A stretch of DNA of 64,000 nt. It comes from Cyathus striatus. Its lineage: Eukaryota; Basidiomycota; Agaricomycetes; Agaricales; Nidulariaceae. Both the position numbers and the translations under genes were made by a program. Shown here piece after piece: positions 22,435 to 33,754 of the stretch. The notes beneath the pieces are model-generated. The model was not told the DNA's origin. It did not search any database and was given only the letters and a program-made list of their open reading frames with translations. The DNA lies in NCBI GenBank assembly GCA_025738555.1, contig JAOVFP010000005.1, forward strand, positions 4,216,001 through 4,280,000. Direction: 5' to 3'. Position 1 is the first letter of the stretch. Every line of letters starts with the position of its first letter.

Positions 22435-24477
22435 ATGGAACACGCTGAGGAACACGTCCTCGACCTTTCCGATGTCGTTCACGACGACCCCATAGACCAC
22501 CATTCCAATATCCATTCTAGTTCTCCTCCCTCCAATCGTCATTCTAGTCCAGACACACGCGAACCTCCATTTGATGCAAATGTCAGCATTCTTTCTCCTC
22601 TCAATGACGACTATCACGTTGGAGACTCTCCCCAACACCTTTCGCCATCCGAATCGTTTTCTGTCGAAATGCTGGAACGCGAAATCACCAACCTATTCAA
22701 CCGAAACGCCTCAGCTGCCTCTGCCGCTTTGATAAGTGCTGCAGTCCAACAGAAACAGGCTCAGAGCCTGGGCAGAGAAACAGACACTACAATCGACGGG
22801 CATGCAACGAGTGATTCCATCACTGGGCTCAGTCTGCATCTCAGTGGTCTCGCTGCTGTTCTGCAAGCCGCTCAAGCGCAGGCAGCTGACAGTGACCGAG
22901 GTTCAACCGACCTTGCTACCAAAGATCCAACGTTTCCTTCGTACGGAGAGAGTATTAGCACAAAGGAGCAGCTAACTACAAGGACAGCTCCATCTTTCCA
23001 TTCCCTTACTGCAGGAGAGGTTTCTGATTCCTCGCGTAGGAAGAGGCAAAAAGCCGACGGCCAGCATGCCTCAGACGGCTCGGATTACTTCTTTTCAGAC
23101 GGAGACAACAACACCGATAACGAAGATATAGGGCGAAGCAGACCTCACTCGTCGCTCGCTCAGCCAGATGATCATAATGTATCTTCGTCAGCCACTACTT
23201 TAGGTCCTGTTCCTGGTGAATTTTCAGAACTCAGTGATATTATTAACCAGCTATCCGGGTCATTTGGACCTGAACCAGCTCATTCTCACCCTCATGATTT
23301 GGAGAGCGACTCTCCGCCCGTCATATCTCATTCTCGTGAAGTAGAAACTGACCCACATTCTTCATCCACTTTGGCACCCCCCATCTCAGTTATTCAAAGC
23401 CCTCCTGTAACAACTCCTCCTCCTGTTGCTTCAACGTCTTATCTACCTCATCCTTCTGCTGACACACCAAAGAAAGGCAAAAAAAGCAAGGAGAAAGAGA
23501 AAGGCTCCAACACTCATGTTTGCGATCAGGAACAATGTCAAAAGTCATTTACTCGCAGGAGTGATTTGGCTCGTCATATGAGAATACATACCGGAGAAAG
23601 ACCCTTTGTTTGTTCTTATCCCGATTGCGGAAAGACGTTTATCCAGGTACGTCCTTATTCACTACAAGGTATTCCTATTAGATGTTGACATGCGTTTACT
23701 AGAGGTCGGCTCTTCAAGTTCATTCAAGAGTCCATACAGGAGAAAAACCTCATTGCTGCGAATATCCCGGCTGCGGAAAGACATTTGGAGATTCTAGCAG
23801 TCTAGCTCGCCACCGACGGACACATACAGGAAAGCGCCCCTACAAATGTGAAGACCCAACATGCGAAAAGACATTTACACGCCGAACGACACTAACGACT
23901 CATATGCGCACACACGACCCTTCATGGGAACCAGATCCCAATGTGTATGTTCTTTACACCGACCGTATACTTTCATATGGCTAATGATTTACATAGACGA
24001 TATAGCTTCAAAGGCAAGAAACGAAAGATATCTGAGGATGAAGATGATCGAGAACTGGCAGAATCTGTTCGGACAATATCAGCTCTGCTACAGACCGGAG
24101 GGCAATCACTCATTCCAGCCAATGCTGATTCAGATGAACCCTTGGAAGCGCGAGTAGCAAGTATTAGCGCGGAGATAGCTGCAGCCATTGCACAAGCTCA
24201 GTCACGGACCTACGAAGATGAAGAAGACGAAGAAGACGGTGAGGACTCCGGGTCCGGACAGGAGATGGGCGGGCCGGAAACAATAGGACCTAACACAAGC
24301 GGTATACGAGGTCTTGTGCTTGGTGAGCCGACTGGGAGAGACAGTAATGGAGTGAATGGCGATGATAATGACGTTGACGTTGACGACGACGACGACGACA
24401 GCGACACATTTCCTGTTCCCCTGCGGACTCGGAAAGCACGAGACGTGGCGGTGACAGGGGAGAAAAGAAAGAGATAA
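22435..24477 (+). CDS. C2H2 zinc-finger transcription factor, four fingers
   Basis: Long Ser/Asp/His-rich N-terminus (about 350 residues, with an Ala-rich helix [18 protein letters not shown]). A basic stretch ([13 protein letters not shown]) and four consecutive fingers follow, all C-x4-C-x12-H-x3-H with TGE/KRP linkers: CDQEQC..HMRIH, CSYPDC..HSRVH, CEYPGC..HRRTH, CEDPTC..HMRTH. The C-terminus is acidic ([30 protein letters not shown]) and may activate transcription. Exons: 22435-23646, 23703-23944, 23997-24477. Introns fall inside finger 2 and after finger 4. The CxxxxC finger type resembles fungal Zap1/Ace-like and metazoan YY1/TFIIIA-type factors. I cannot name its targets. Confidence 0.85.
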
Positions 24478-24645
24478 AGTGTGATTGGTTATATATATGT
24501 TTGTAATTAATCTTTTTGCATGTACTTTGTAGTGCTATCGTCATCGCAGACCGTTGCCGGGCCGGAAGAGCGTGTGACCGGAAAAGGAAAAAGTTGAGAG
24601 ATCCGAAGCACGTGAATGGTAGCAGTCACTTCGGAGTCCCCTGTG

Positions 24646-24652
24646 CTATAAA
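24646..24652 (+). promoter_or_regulatory. TATA-box candidate of the FBP1 gene
   Basis: CTATAAA about 112 nt before the start codon, the only close TATA match between the C2H2 stop and the FBP1 ATG. Spacing is longer than in animals but usual for fungi. The flanking GC-rich box with CACGTG (about 24610) may be an E-box. Confidence 0.4.
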
Positions 24653-24763
24653 CCTCAGGTGCAATTAAGGTCGACGGAACTCATCTCTTCCGCCCATACC
24701 CCGACTCTGTCCGCCCATATATCTTCCTTCTCTAATTCAATATCCCAGCCCATTTTCCCTTCA

Positions 24764-26099
24764 ATGTCCTCAGACGAAGCTCCCAGCACCGATTTGATCA
24801 CCCTCACTCGGTCCGTTTATTCATCTTACGGGTTTCGTATCTGCTCACACCACCATCTCTAGTCATGTCCTGCATGATCAACTGCGTCTGGGATCGGCTG
24901 CGACCGGAGATCTGACACTGCTGCTGACTGCCATTCAAGTGACGTCCAAGTTCATCGCAACCAACGTGCGCAAGGCACGGCTAATCAACCTGTAAGTGAA
25001 GTTTTCGTGAAGCGCAGATCGATGTTGACGAATATCTCAGCGTCGGGCTCGCCGGAGAGACAAATGTCCAAGGCGAGGAGCAAAAAAAACTTGATGTACT
25101 GTCGAATGACATCATGGTAAACGCCCTCCGTGCATCCGGCAAGACCGCCGTGCTCGTCTCGGAAGAGCTCGAGGATGCCATCATCATTGAGGAGCGATAT
25201 AAAGGCAAATACTGCGTTGTCTTTGATCCACTCGACGGGAGCAGCAACATCGATGCAGGTGTTAACATCGGTACCATCTTTGGCATATACCGTATCGTGA
25301 GTACCTGATGCCAGTAACCGGGTATATTGCATGTACTTAATCCGTATGTTTATCTCAGCGGCCGGATTCCACTGGCACCATTGGGGATGTGTTACGCCCC
25401 GGGAGTGAAATGGTTGCTGCCGGATATACCATGTACGATCGACTAGTTCGTATCTACTGTTTCTCTTACTTATCCATGACAGGTACGGTTCTTCTGCAAA
25501 CTTGGTTCTGTCGACAGGTTCCGGCGTCAACGGTTACACGTTGGATGCTTCCCTGGGAGAATTCATCCTGACGCATCCCAATGTAAGGCCGTGTCAAATC
25601 CTTTTGTTGGTATGCTAAATTGCCTCCCAGATTACCATTCCTTCTCGCGGGAAGATTTATTCTTTCAACGAGGGAAACTCGATGTATTTCCACCCACCCG
25701 TCACGGCGTATCTGAACTCTATCAAGTATCCCAACTCACCGAAATCACCCTATAGTGCACGATATATCGGTTCCATGGTAGCCGATGTACACCGGACACT
25801 GCTGTATGGAGGAATCTTTGGATATCCCAGTGACAAGAAGAGCAAGAGCGGAAAGTTACGGCTGTTATATGAGGCATTCCCTATGGCGTTCCTCATTGAG
25901 CAGGTAAGCTTTTTCTATAGTATACCGCGAATACGTGACGAGTCTTGTGCAGGCCGGCGGGATTGCAACCACAGGAACGAAGCGTATTCTGGATATTGTA
26001 CCTACGAGCATTCACGAACGCTGCCCGGTGTTCCTTGGAAGCAAAGACGATGTTCAGGATTTGATGAAGTTCTTCAAGGAGGTGCCTTCGGACTCGTAG
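24764..26099 (+). CDS. FBP1: Fructose-1,6-bisphosphatase
   Basis: Key gluconeogenic enzyme hydrolysing fructose-1,6-bisphosphate, cytosolic. Seven exons (24764-24810, 24863-24991, 25041-25296, 25359-25432, 25483-25582, 25631-25903, 25953-26099) sum to 1026 nt, 341 residues, the family length. Active-site blocks: [19 protein letters not shown], metal site [14 protein letters not shown], and [21 protein letters not shown]. The allosteric N-terminal helix is recognisable ([28 protein letters not shown]). The protein starts MSSDEAP and has no Pro at position 2 or Pro-rich N-degron as in yeast Fbp1. Catabolite degradation through a GID-type ligase, if present, would have to read another signal. 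Confidence 0.97.
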
Positions 26100-26216
26100 A
26101 ATAAGATGCAGATTGTACAAGTGTAACAATATTATGAATATAAGATTGTTGTAATTTGTTTGTCTACGGCTTCCGCGGGCTACTTTAATGCAGAGCTGCT
26201 GTACTTTGACTTGCAC

Positions 26217-27591
26217 ATGTCGTACCGCGCTAAACGACTTGCTCTTGCTGGCTCAGAGTCACCCCCTCAGGTATATTCCTAGAAAGAAAAGTGTAGTTAC
26301 AATATTAAACAGGTCCATTTTACTAGCCGACTGCTCGTCGACGCAAGCGCTTATCGCGTGTCGACAGCGAGAGCGAGGCAGAGGAAGAGTTCCACCACCA
26401 AGTCAGTCCCAGCAACTCGCCTGAACGACCCCGCTTTCACCGTTCTCTGTCTAGCAAGTCAGTAGATGAGGATTATCCTGTTCAGATAGAGGACGAAGAG
26501 GAGTATAATGAACTAGATGATGACACCAAGGGGATGGGAAGGCCGAGGGGACGCTCACTGACGGATTCTCAGCCTCCGCGGAAGAGGGCTCGCACTGCTC
26601 AGTCTAGTCCCGAGTCGGAGGAAGAATATATGGATGAAGATGTCAACGTCAGCGATATGGATATTGGAGGCGACGATGACTTTGTGGTGGACGACGAGCC
26701 TGCTGGCAAGAAGGGTAAGTCGAGGGCAGGGAGGGGCGGTAACAAGCGGAAGGGAAAGTCAGACGGTTCTGCGCACAAAAAGGTACCTGGCGAGAAACCT
26801 CGAGGGGCAGATGCCACCTCCGGGACGAAACGACCCCGTCCATCGCTGAAACCCGAAGACAGCATTGTGGACGTGGTGGGGGATGTCACTGGTACGCCTG
26901 ACCCTGGACCATCTATGGCGCGCGGCAGCCCGTCCGCTCAAGCCAAAGATGGGTCTCCAGCGCCACCAATACCGAAGAAGCGAAAGCTACCTACTATCAA
27001 GAAGAACAAGAGCTCAGCTTCGGGTGGGCCGGGGACGCCTTCGTCACTCGCTGCGTCCACGCCGAAGCCGTCAGCATCAGGGACACCGCAGCAAAAGTCG
27101 GTGCTGCCGGATGCAGGGAATAAAGGTGGCAGAGCTGCTGCGCTGGGTGGGAATACTGACCTCGATTTGACGGACAAGTCTGTGTATGCGGAGCTATTCA
27201 AGGTAGGTTGTGGATGGATGATGTGATATGCTCGCTGCTTACAGGGTTTATGCAGGGCGGCTCTTCACAACGCAATGCATCTACGCGGCGTACGAAAGAG
27301 GAAGAGAGACGGAGGGAACTGGATAAGATGAGAGATGATGCACGAGCTAAACGGGAGGACGAGGCGAAACAGTCGTTTGATCTGCAAGCACAGTATGAGA
27401 AGATAAGCAAGTTTGAGGAACGGCTAAGGCAGGACAAGAACCCAGTGTTGTATCCGAACCAGTTGGGTATCAAGTTGAGAGTCCAGTGGGATATGGAGCA
27501 TATGGCGAGGAAGGAACGAAGAGGACAAGAAAATGGAGACTTGAATGGACGGGAAGAAGGAGAGATGAACGAGAGTCCGATGCGACGATAG
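26217..27591 (+). CDS. Unknown nuclear protein with AT-hook-like motif and C-terminal coiled coil
   Basis: Not recognised. Three exons (26217-26270, 26327-27202, 27256-27591) give 421 residues. The N-terminus (MSYRAKRLALAGSESPPQ) is followed by TARRRKRLSR, acidic Ser clusters, an AT-hook-like GRPRGRS, several basic nuclear-localisation stretches (RKRAR, KKRKLPTIKKNK), and a Pro/Ser/Ala-rich disordered middle. The C-terminal 110 residues look folded: a charged helix (TKEEERRRELDKMRDDARAKREDEAK) then YEKISKFEERLRQDKNPVLYP and NQLGIKLRVQWDMEHMARKE. The layout fits a chromatin-complex subunit. I could not match it to INO80, RSC or SWR1 subunits from memory, so function stays open. The first exon was chosen because it joins in frame and starts with a good ATG. 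Confidence 0.7.
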
Positions 27592-27631
27592 ATGTATATT
27601 TGTGTACTAGTACAACATTGTGTATACTACA

Positions 27632-28765
27632 CTACGATCGAATGGACGTTAATAGGCTATCGATGTTTTGTTGCAGCTCCTTAAAGTCGTCGTTCTCGTT
27701 TATCTGGAGTTTCTGGAGTTGGTGGTGGAGCGGGAGATGGGTTTGAAGATGGTCGAGATCTGATTTTATGTCAGATATTATGGTCTGGAAGGACACGAGT
27801 TCTTGCTCGAGCTCTTCTGGGGAAGAATAGACGGTGCCGACGAGCTCATCGGTTGCGTTGATGAGTGCTGCCGAGCGAGAAACGAGGGAATCCAAGCGTT
27901 GATTGGCTTCGTTTGACGGAGGAGGGTCGGCTGGGAAGGAGGACAAGATGCCATCTGATACTCGGTGGTGAATGAGAGTGGACGCGCGTAGGATGTTCAG
28001 CAGCTGGAAAGAAGGATGAGGATGGGGGAAAGGAAGAAGAGGACAGACAAACCGCTTCGGCTCGTTTCCGCTCGTCTGAGGAGATGGTGTGGTTGAGGTC
28101 CAGGCCGAGCTCGTCCCAACCGTTGTCTTGGTCGTCGTCGTCGTCGGTATCCTGCAGGGACTGCTCAAGCTCTTGGAGGGCATCGAGGAGGATGGCATGG
28201 TCTCTCAGCCAAGCCTTGCGGACGGCGGCAGGGTTGTGGAGAGAGAGGCCGTCGGGTTCGCGGGCGCTATCGATGAGGGCATAGACGGCGCCTGTTTTTG
28301 GGAGGTATTGGTGTGAGGGCGGGGCGGCGGGGATGCTTGGGAGAAAGGCATGGAGGAGGGAGGATGTGGCGGACAGAAGATCGCGGGCTATGGCGGCGTA
28401 CTCATTTCGGAGGGTGGTGCCGTCGCGGGGCTGGAGCAGGGACACGCAGTGGGCGATGGCGGCGAGATGGTCGGCGGTGTCGGTGAGGGGGGCGCGGGCG
28501 GCGGCGTAGGTGGGCTTGGCGGGGTTGAGGGAGAGGGAGACCTTGGTGACGGAGGCGTGGAGGAGGGCGAGCAGGGAGAGGAAGTCGGCTCGGACGACGG
28601 CAAGGGCGGCAGACGGGGCGGGGGATGCGTGGGGCGGGGCGTCGAGGAGTGCACGGGCGGCGTCGGCGGTGTGGAGGGCTAGGGCAAGGGAGAGGTGGGC
28701 TGGTGGGAATGAGCGGGGGCTGGTGGTCGGAGAGAGAGGGACGCACCCTTCTGCTGGTCGGACAT
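27632..28765 (-). CDS. GCIP / cyclin-D1-binding protein 1-like helical protein
   Basis: All-helical protein resembling the GCIP (CCNDBP1) family, whose animal members bind cyclin D and helix-loop-helix proteins. Three exons (28765-28747, 28699-28053, 28003-27632) begin MSDQQKAHLSLALALHTADAARALLD. Hydrophobic/charged helices follow (FLSLLALLHASVTKVSLSLN; DHLAAIAHCVSLLQP; NEYAAIARDLLSATSSLLHAF) with an acidic loop TDDDDDQDNGWDELGLDL. That WDEL-G acidic loop plus the helical order is what suggests GCIP. The first exon codes for only six residues. The gene shares a 122-bp promoter with YME1. Codon use is very GC-rich compared with its neighbours. Confidence 0.6.
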
Positions 28766-28887
28766 TGAGATTGGAGAGGGAGAAGAGAGAGCGTGTGAAT
28801 TTGGTAAGAGGGTGTGAATTTGAGACACGTGGTCTGGTAGTACTTGCTCTGAAATTCAAAAGTGTGACGCCTCTTCCCCAAGCAAGC
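28766..28887. promoter_or_regulatory. 122-bp bidirectional promoter, GCIP-like / YME1
   Basis: The two ATGs are only 122 bp apart on opposite strands, so both transcripts must start inside this segment. It holds two TGTGAATTTG-type copies (about 28793 and 28812) and GTGTGACGC just before the YME1 ATG. Confidence 0.5.
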
Positions 28888-31800
28888 ATGCTCATCCACT
28901 CTGCGGTAAGTCTTCTTCTTCCCTCCTCCCTCTCCCCCTCTCCCCCTCACTCCCTCTCCCACAGCTCAGAGGTGCCCTCCGCACCGCCCCCCATCCCCGA
29001 TGGCGTCCCCCGCTTCTCTGCCTTTCCTTTGCCCCGCTTAGCCCCCGAAACACCCCCGCCCGCCCGCCTCTCTTCCCCGTCCTCTCTTCCCTCCCTGCCT
29101 CTCGTTCCTTCTCCCTCCGCTCCCTCCTCCCAGGAAAGTCCTCGTCCCCGCCTCCCGCCGTCGTTGCCCGCATCTCCTGGCTCGAGGCCGATGCCAACGT
29201 CTTTCCCAACGACGTCCACAGACAGCTGGCCCTCTTCCATGCCCTCGTCGACACCAACCTCGCCTCGTCCTACGAAGTCGTCATCAGTCGCTGGGAGCGC
29301 ATGTGTGAATTCGTACGCTGCTCTCTCTCTCTCTCATTTGCTCTCCTCATCTCGCTTTCCCAGCATCCCGACTCTCCTCTTCTCCATTCTGCCGACGCGT
29401 TTAAAATATATCTTTCCTGTCTTGTCAATACCGGCAGAAAGGATGACGTCAGTGCTGCCGTTCGTAGACGCGATACCCTCTTGGTCACACACCCTTCCAC
29501 TACTGCTTCCACTCCTGCCGCTCCTCCCGCCTCTACCGACACCGACCCCGTTCCTCATACCGATAGCCAGGCCCTCGCCGACGCCACCCTTGCCCAACAA
29601 CCACAGTCTCCCGCCTCTGTTGTTCCTCCAACCTCTGCCGCTCCTCCAACCAATAGCCAGATCCTCGCCCGCGCTGTCCTTGCCGGACAGCCAGCTTCTC
29701 AGCACCACTTGAACCATGATGGTCCTATTGAGGTTACCATCATCGAACGTACGTCTCGTCCCCTTCCTGCACCCCTTTGTTCACCCATCCCACAGCGAAA
29801 AATGCCTGGCGTAACTCTTTCCTTCGCTTCATCTTGATGTGGAGCGGCGGCATCTTCTGTATGTACTACGTCCCCCTTACCCTTGGCATCCAATTTTTTT
29901 CTAAGTATTCTTCCAGTGGGAATACTTGCCCTCACTCTCCTGTTTGAGAATGTTGGCATGATGAAGAATGGTGCTAGTCCCACCCAGTCTGAGTTTCAGC
30001 CCGGTGACGGAAGGATCTATACATTCAACGACGTTCACGGTGTCGACGAGGCCAAGGAGGTTCGTACCCTCCTTTTCATCCCTCCAGCTCTTTTCATTTC
30101 GTCATAGGAACTTCAAGATGTTGTGGCTTTCCTCAAAGATCCAACTGCTTTTGCTGCCCTTGGCGGTAAGTTGCCGAAAGGTGTCTTACTCGTTGGGTGC
30201 GCTAATTTCTCCCCTCCTTTCCCTTTCTCATTTTGACTTGTCCTGCTCCTCAGCCCTCCTGGAACAGGTAAAACCCTCTTGGCTCGTGCCGTTGCGGGTG
30301 AGGCCGGTGTTCCTTTTTTCTTTGCTTCAGGGTAACACCTTCCGACCTTTTCTTCATTCAACAAAAATATCTGATGCCACCTCCCACACAAGTTCCGAAT
30401 TTGAAGAAATGTTCGTTGGTGTCGGAGCTAAGCGTATTCGCGAACTTTTCAGTGCTGCAAAGAAGAAAGAGCCCGCCATTATCTTCATAGACGAACTCGA
30501 CTCTATCGGTGGCAAACGCAGTTCCCGTGACCAACAATATGCCAAACAAACCCTCAATCAACTTCTCACAGAGTTGGATGGCTTCATGCAGAACGAGGGT
30601 ATCATCGTCATCGCTGCCACCAATATACCTGACTCTTTAGATCCGTATGTAAAACCACCTGCGTTTATCGACCCGGTAGATTGATTGACACTTGGAAACA
30701 TGTTAGAGCCCTCGTCCGTCCGGGTCGCTTTGATAGGCTTATCCAGGTTCCCCTGCCCGATGTCAAAGGTCGCATTGCCATTCTCCAGCGTCATACAAAA
30801 GACATCATTGTCGCGAAAGGTGAGACTTATCTTCTTATTTTTCCCTTGTAAACATATACTGATGATTATCTGATATAAGATGTTGACATAAAACGCATAG
30901 CCCGTGGCACCCCGCAATTTTCTGGGGCTGACCTCCATAATTTGGTCAAGTAAGTTTATATGACATCTTCCGCACTACTTATCACCTTACATGTCCTTGA
31001 AAGCTCAGCAGCCGTCCAAGCTGCAAAAGAAAAGGCACCAGCAGTTACTACAAAGCACCTCGAATGGGCCAAGGTTAGTTATAGAAGCGCTCTCATATTC
31101 ACTCTTAAATATTAATCGATATTCCAGGATCGTATTATCATGGGTGCAGAAAGGAAGTTTACCGACGAGAAAGGCAAGCTTGCTACGGCTTATCATGAGG
31201 TATGCTTGTGGTATCTAACATAACCCGTTAGCTCAACCATTGTGTTAGGGTGGACATGTCATTACTGCCCTTTTTACTCCCGGAGCTGTTCCCTTGCACA
31301 AGGTTACTGTGATTCCGCGTGGCCAGGCATTGGGTGTAGTGCGTTTTGAACTACTACTGTGTTTTGTGTTGGATTTCTCATCCGTTTCGTAGACATCTCA
31401 ACTTCCGGAAGGTGATGTTTATCAACAAACATATCAGGAATTCCTCGCCAGAGTTGATGTTGCGATGGGTGGTCGTGTCGCTGAGGAAATTAGTCAGCTT
31501 CTTTAAGTAATTCATATTTGAAATTTCAGTTGCTAACGAACCATTTTAGTTTACGGGCATGACAGTGTCACCAGCGGTGCCTCTTCTGATATCCGGGCAG
31601 CATCCTACACAGCAAGATATATGGTCAAAGTAAGTATCTACAGTGTAGCAAATGTACTCTGCAATGTAATATTAATTATGGTGGTAGAGCTGTGGCTTCT
31701 CTAAACTTGGACCAGTTGATTACTCTGATCCCCGCGACTATGGGAGTCCTGCGAGGAGCGAAATGGTTGAGCAAGAGGTGTCCAAGTGGGTCATCTCTTA

Positions 31801-32112
31801 TTTATCTTTCTGCATCAATTTCTAATGCTTGTCCAGGATCATTGATGATTCACAAACTCGTGTCAGAGATCTATTAAAAGAGCATGAATCGGAATTACAT
31901 CTAGTACGCTACTATCCTTTATGGCCTTCTCACGCAGGTTTCTAATTTACCCTCTTCAGCTAGCCCGTGCTCTTGTAGAACATGAGACCTTAGATGCGGA
32001 TGAAGTTAGGAAAGTGATTAAGGGGGAACCACTCAAGGATATTTCAGACGTGTTGGAAGAGCAGATTTCCATAGTCAATGCCATCGATGGTAAGAAGGTA
32101 GAGGAGGCATGA
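28888..32112 (+). CDS. YME1: Mitochondrial i-AAA protease
   Basis: Inner-membrane metalloprotease with its active site in the intermembrane space, degrading misfolded and short-lived membrane proteins. The Arg/Pro/Ser-rich N-terminus is the mitochondrial presequence. One membrane helix follows ([11 protein letters not shown]...VGILALTLL). AAA domain: Walker A VGPPGTGKT, Walker [13 protein letters not shown], second region of homology [10 protein letters not shown]...RPGRFDR. Peptidase M41: zinc motif HEGGH (split by an intron after HE) and the downstream Asp in [10 protein letters not shown]. The C-terminal helix has [10 protein letters not shown]. About fifteen exons. Exon 1 (MLIHSA) is 18 nt. 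An Ala/Pro/Thr-rich insert (about residues 175-245) between the N-terminal domain and the membrane helix is specific to this protein. An MGR3-like adaptor candidate lies 9 kb away. Confidence 0.95.
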
Positions 32113-33386
32113 TGACATTATACACGGCAGTGAAGGCATTATTAGATGCTAGTTACCTTTTATCCCTCTTTAATCATGAACCAAAATCTGTTAGATGAAT
32201 TTGCAGTTTGCGAGATACTGTGTACGTACGTATAAATACCTATAAATACTTCCTTTCGAGGATGCGATTCAGAAGGACGGGAACAGATTATCCATATATG
32301 CCTCCGTCGTCTAAATTTAGCTTAATGAAATGCAAAAATAACAAAAATAGCTTTCGAAGATAAGCAAACCATATGGTGAAGATTAAAGAAGATTTATAAT
32401 TCAATACGTGACCACTCAAGTAGCACAGTAAGTAATCCCAGGATCCGGCTTCCCATATTTCATATTGATGCGATATCATGGATAGTGTCCCATGAGACTG
32501 AAGGCATGCGGCAAAGTTACCTAACCAAAACTAGAATCACCTTTGTATATAGAAAGTGTACTTTTAAGGGCATATGCAAAGATTATAGCACTTACGAGTG
32601 TTTGAAAGCTGCTACAAGTGTATGTCGTAGGAGACATCCTGTAATTGAAGAGCGTTGTGAGCTCTGCATATATAGGTGAATTGAGTCGAGAGCGGTTACC
32701 CATGGAGTTGACTGTTGAGGTGTGGCAGTTGTTTATTATAGGCGCTTGTGTGCAACGTCGACTGAATCTGGCAAATTATTTACTGATGGATCTGATGGAT
32801 GTCCAAGCTAAAGCGCTAATCCCTTGCCGCGCTCTTCTCATCCTGCTAACCGCATTTCATTGATCTCGATGAAACCCAAATGAAACAACTTTGGACAGAA
32901 AGTCTCAAGAAAGTCCGGTCCTTGCCAGCCCAATCGCCAGCATAATGTCATAATCTTCCTCTTTATCGCCAGATGTCCTTCCAAATTTATTTCCCCGTAT
33001 CGCACTTGCACATGTTGAAAGACTTGCATTAGAAAACCAGCTCGGCCCGCGAATTTTCGGTCCTTTACTATGCCTTAGGCTTTATAAGATTCCCATCTGC
33101 GCCAGGTCCAAGTAATTCGCATTTTCTGGAGCTTCCTCGCCTTTAGCTGCAGCATTGGGAGCAGTGTTCATTGTTCAGAATAACGGTAGGTTCTGACATT
33201 CGGAATAAGCATTGGCAACGGCAAGGGTGACAATCTCTGATTCGCTTCCTCGCCATAGATTGAACTCAAAAAGACGATTGCGATCACTCCCATCCAGTTC
33301 TCCTACCTCCGCCGACCACAACTGTGAGCAATTTTTACATCTACCAAGTCCGCGAGTCTACTGAAATAGAACGATTATGCCAGGCC
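32113..33386. other. 1.27-kb AT-rich intergenic region
   Basis: No firm gene. Two short minus-strand reading frames look faintly coding: one ending near 33174 (EIVTLAVANAYSECQNLP) and one from 33171 to 33082 (ending NANYLDLAQMGIL). I cannot connect them into a gene or assign a family. The last about 150 bp must include the promoter of the Cys-rich gene. Confidence 0.4.
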
Positions 33387-33677
33387 ATGTGCCATCGGCA
33401 GCTCCGATTTGTGAAATCCACTGAATGTGGTCATTTAACGCGAACAAGTGAGACCAACGTCGACTGTGGCTCGCTTCAGTGTTTTCTGAGTGTCGCCCAT
33501 CCGTCTAATTGTGGTTCATCGATGGTACCTTGTTCTTGTCGTCGTTATTATGGGCAGCCGGAACGAATAGTTACTCAACAGGTTTGTGCCTATTCATTAG
33601 TGTGGACAGTTGGTTAGTATCTTACTGAGCCCGTGTTCCGACAGGTACCTGGTAAATGTCGGCAATGCCCTCAATGA
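33387..33677 (+). CDS. Small Cys/His-rich protein, 75 residues
   Basis: Two exons (33387-33581, 33645-33677). The product has ten Cys and three His in a spaced pattern: MCHRQLRF, ECGHLTRTSE, VDCGSLQCFLS, AHPSNCG, CSCRRYYGQPERIVTQQ, and after the 63-nt intron VPGKCRQCPQ. Very similar small proteins (CGH...DCxxxxC...HP.NC...C.C...GP...C..C) are common and often multicopy in Agaricomycetes, all uncharacterised as far as I know. The pattern suggests two zinc-binding sites, like a reduced RING or zinc knuckle. There is no signal peptide. The second exon is tiny but carries the two final Cys that complete the pattern, which supports the splice. It converges with RAD3, 77 bp apart. Confidence 0.65.
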
Positions 33678-33754
33678 ACGCACAGTTTCCTCCACCGTTT
33701 GTTCCGGATTCACAGGAGATATTGGACACAGTTGTATTATTAATCGCAGAGATT

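Noticed and set aside
28388..28682. Long Gly- or Pro-rich ORFs around the GCIP-like gene
   Set aside because: Other-frame shadows of one very GC-rich coding exon.
33082..33330. Minus-strand reading frames ending NLPLF and DLAQMGIL
   Set aside because: Codon-like but too short, no upstream exon or family could be attached; left as part of the intergenic entry.
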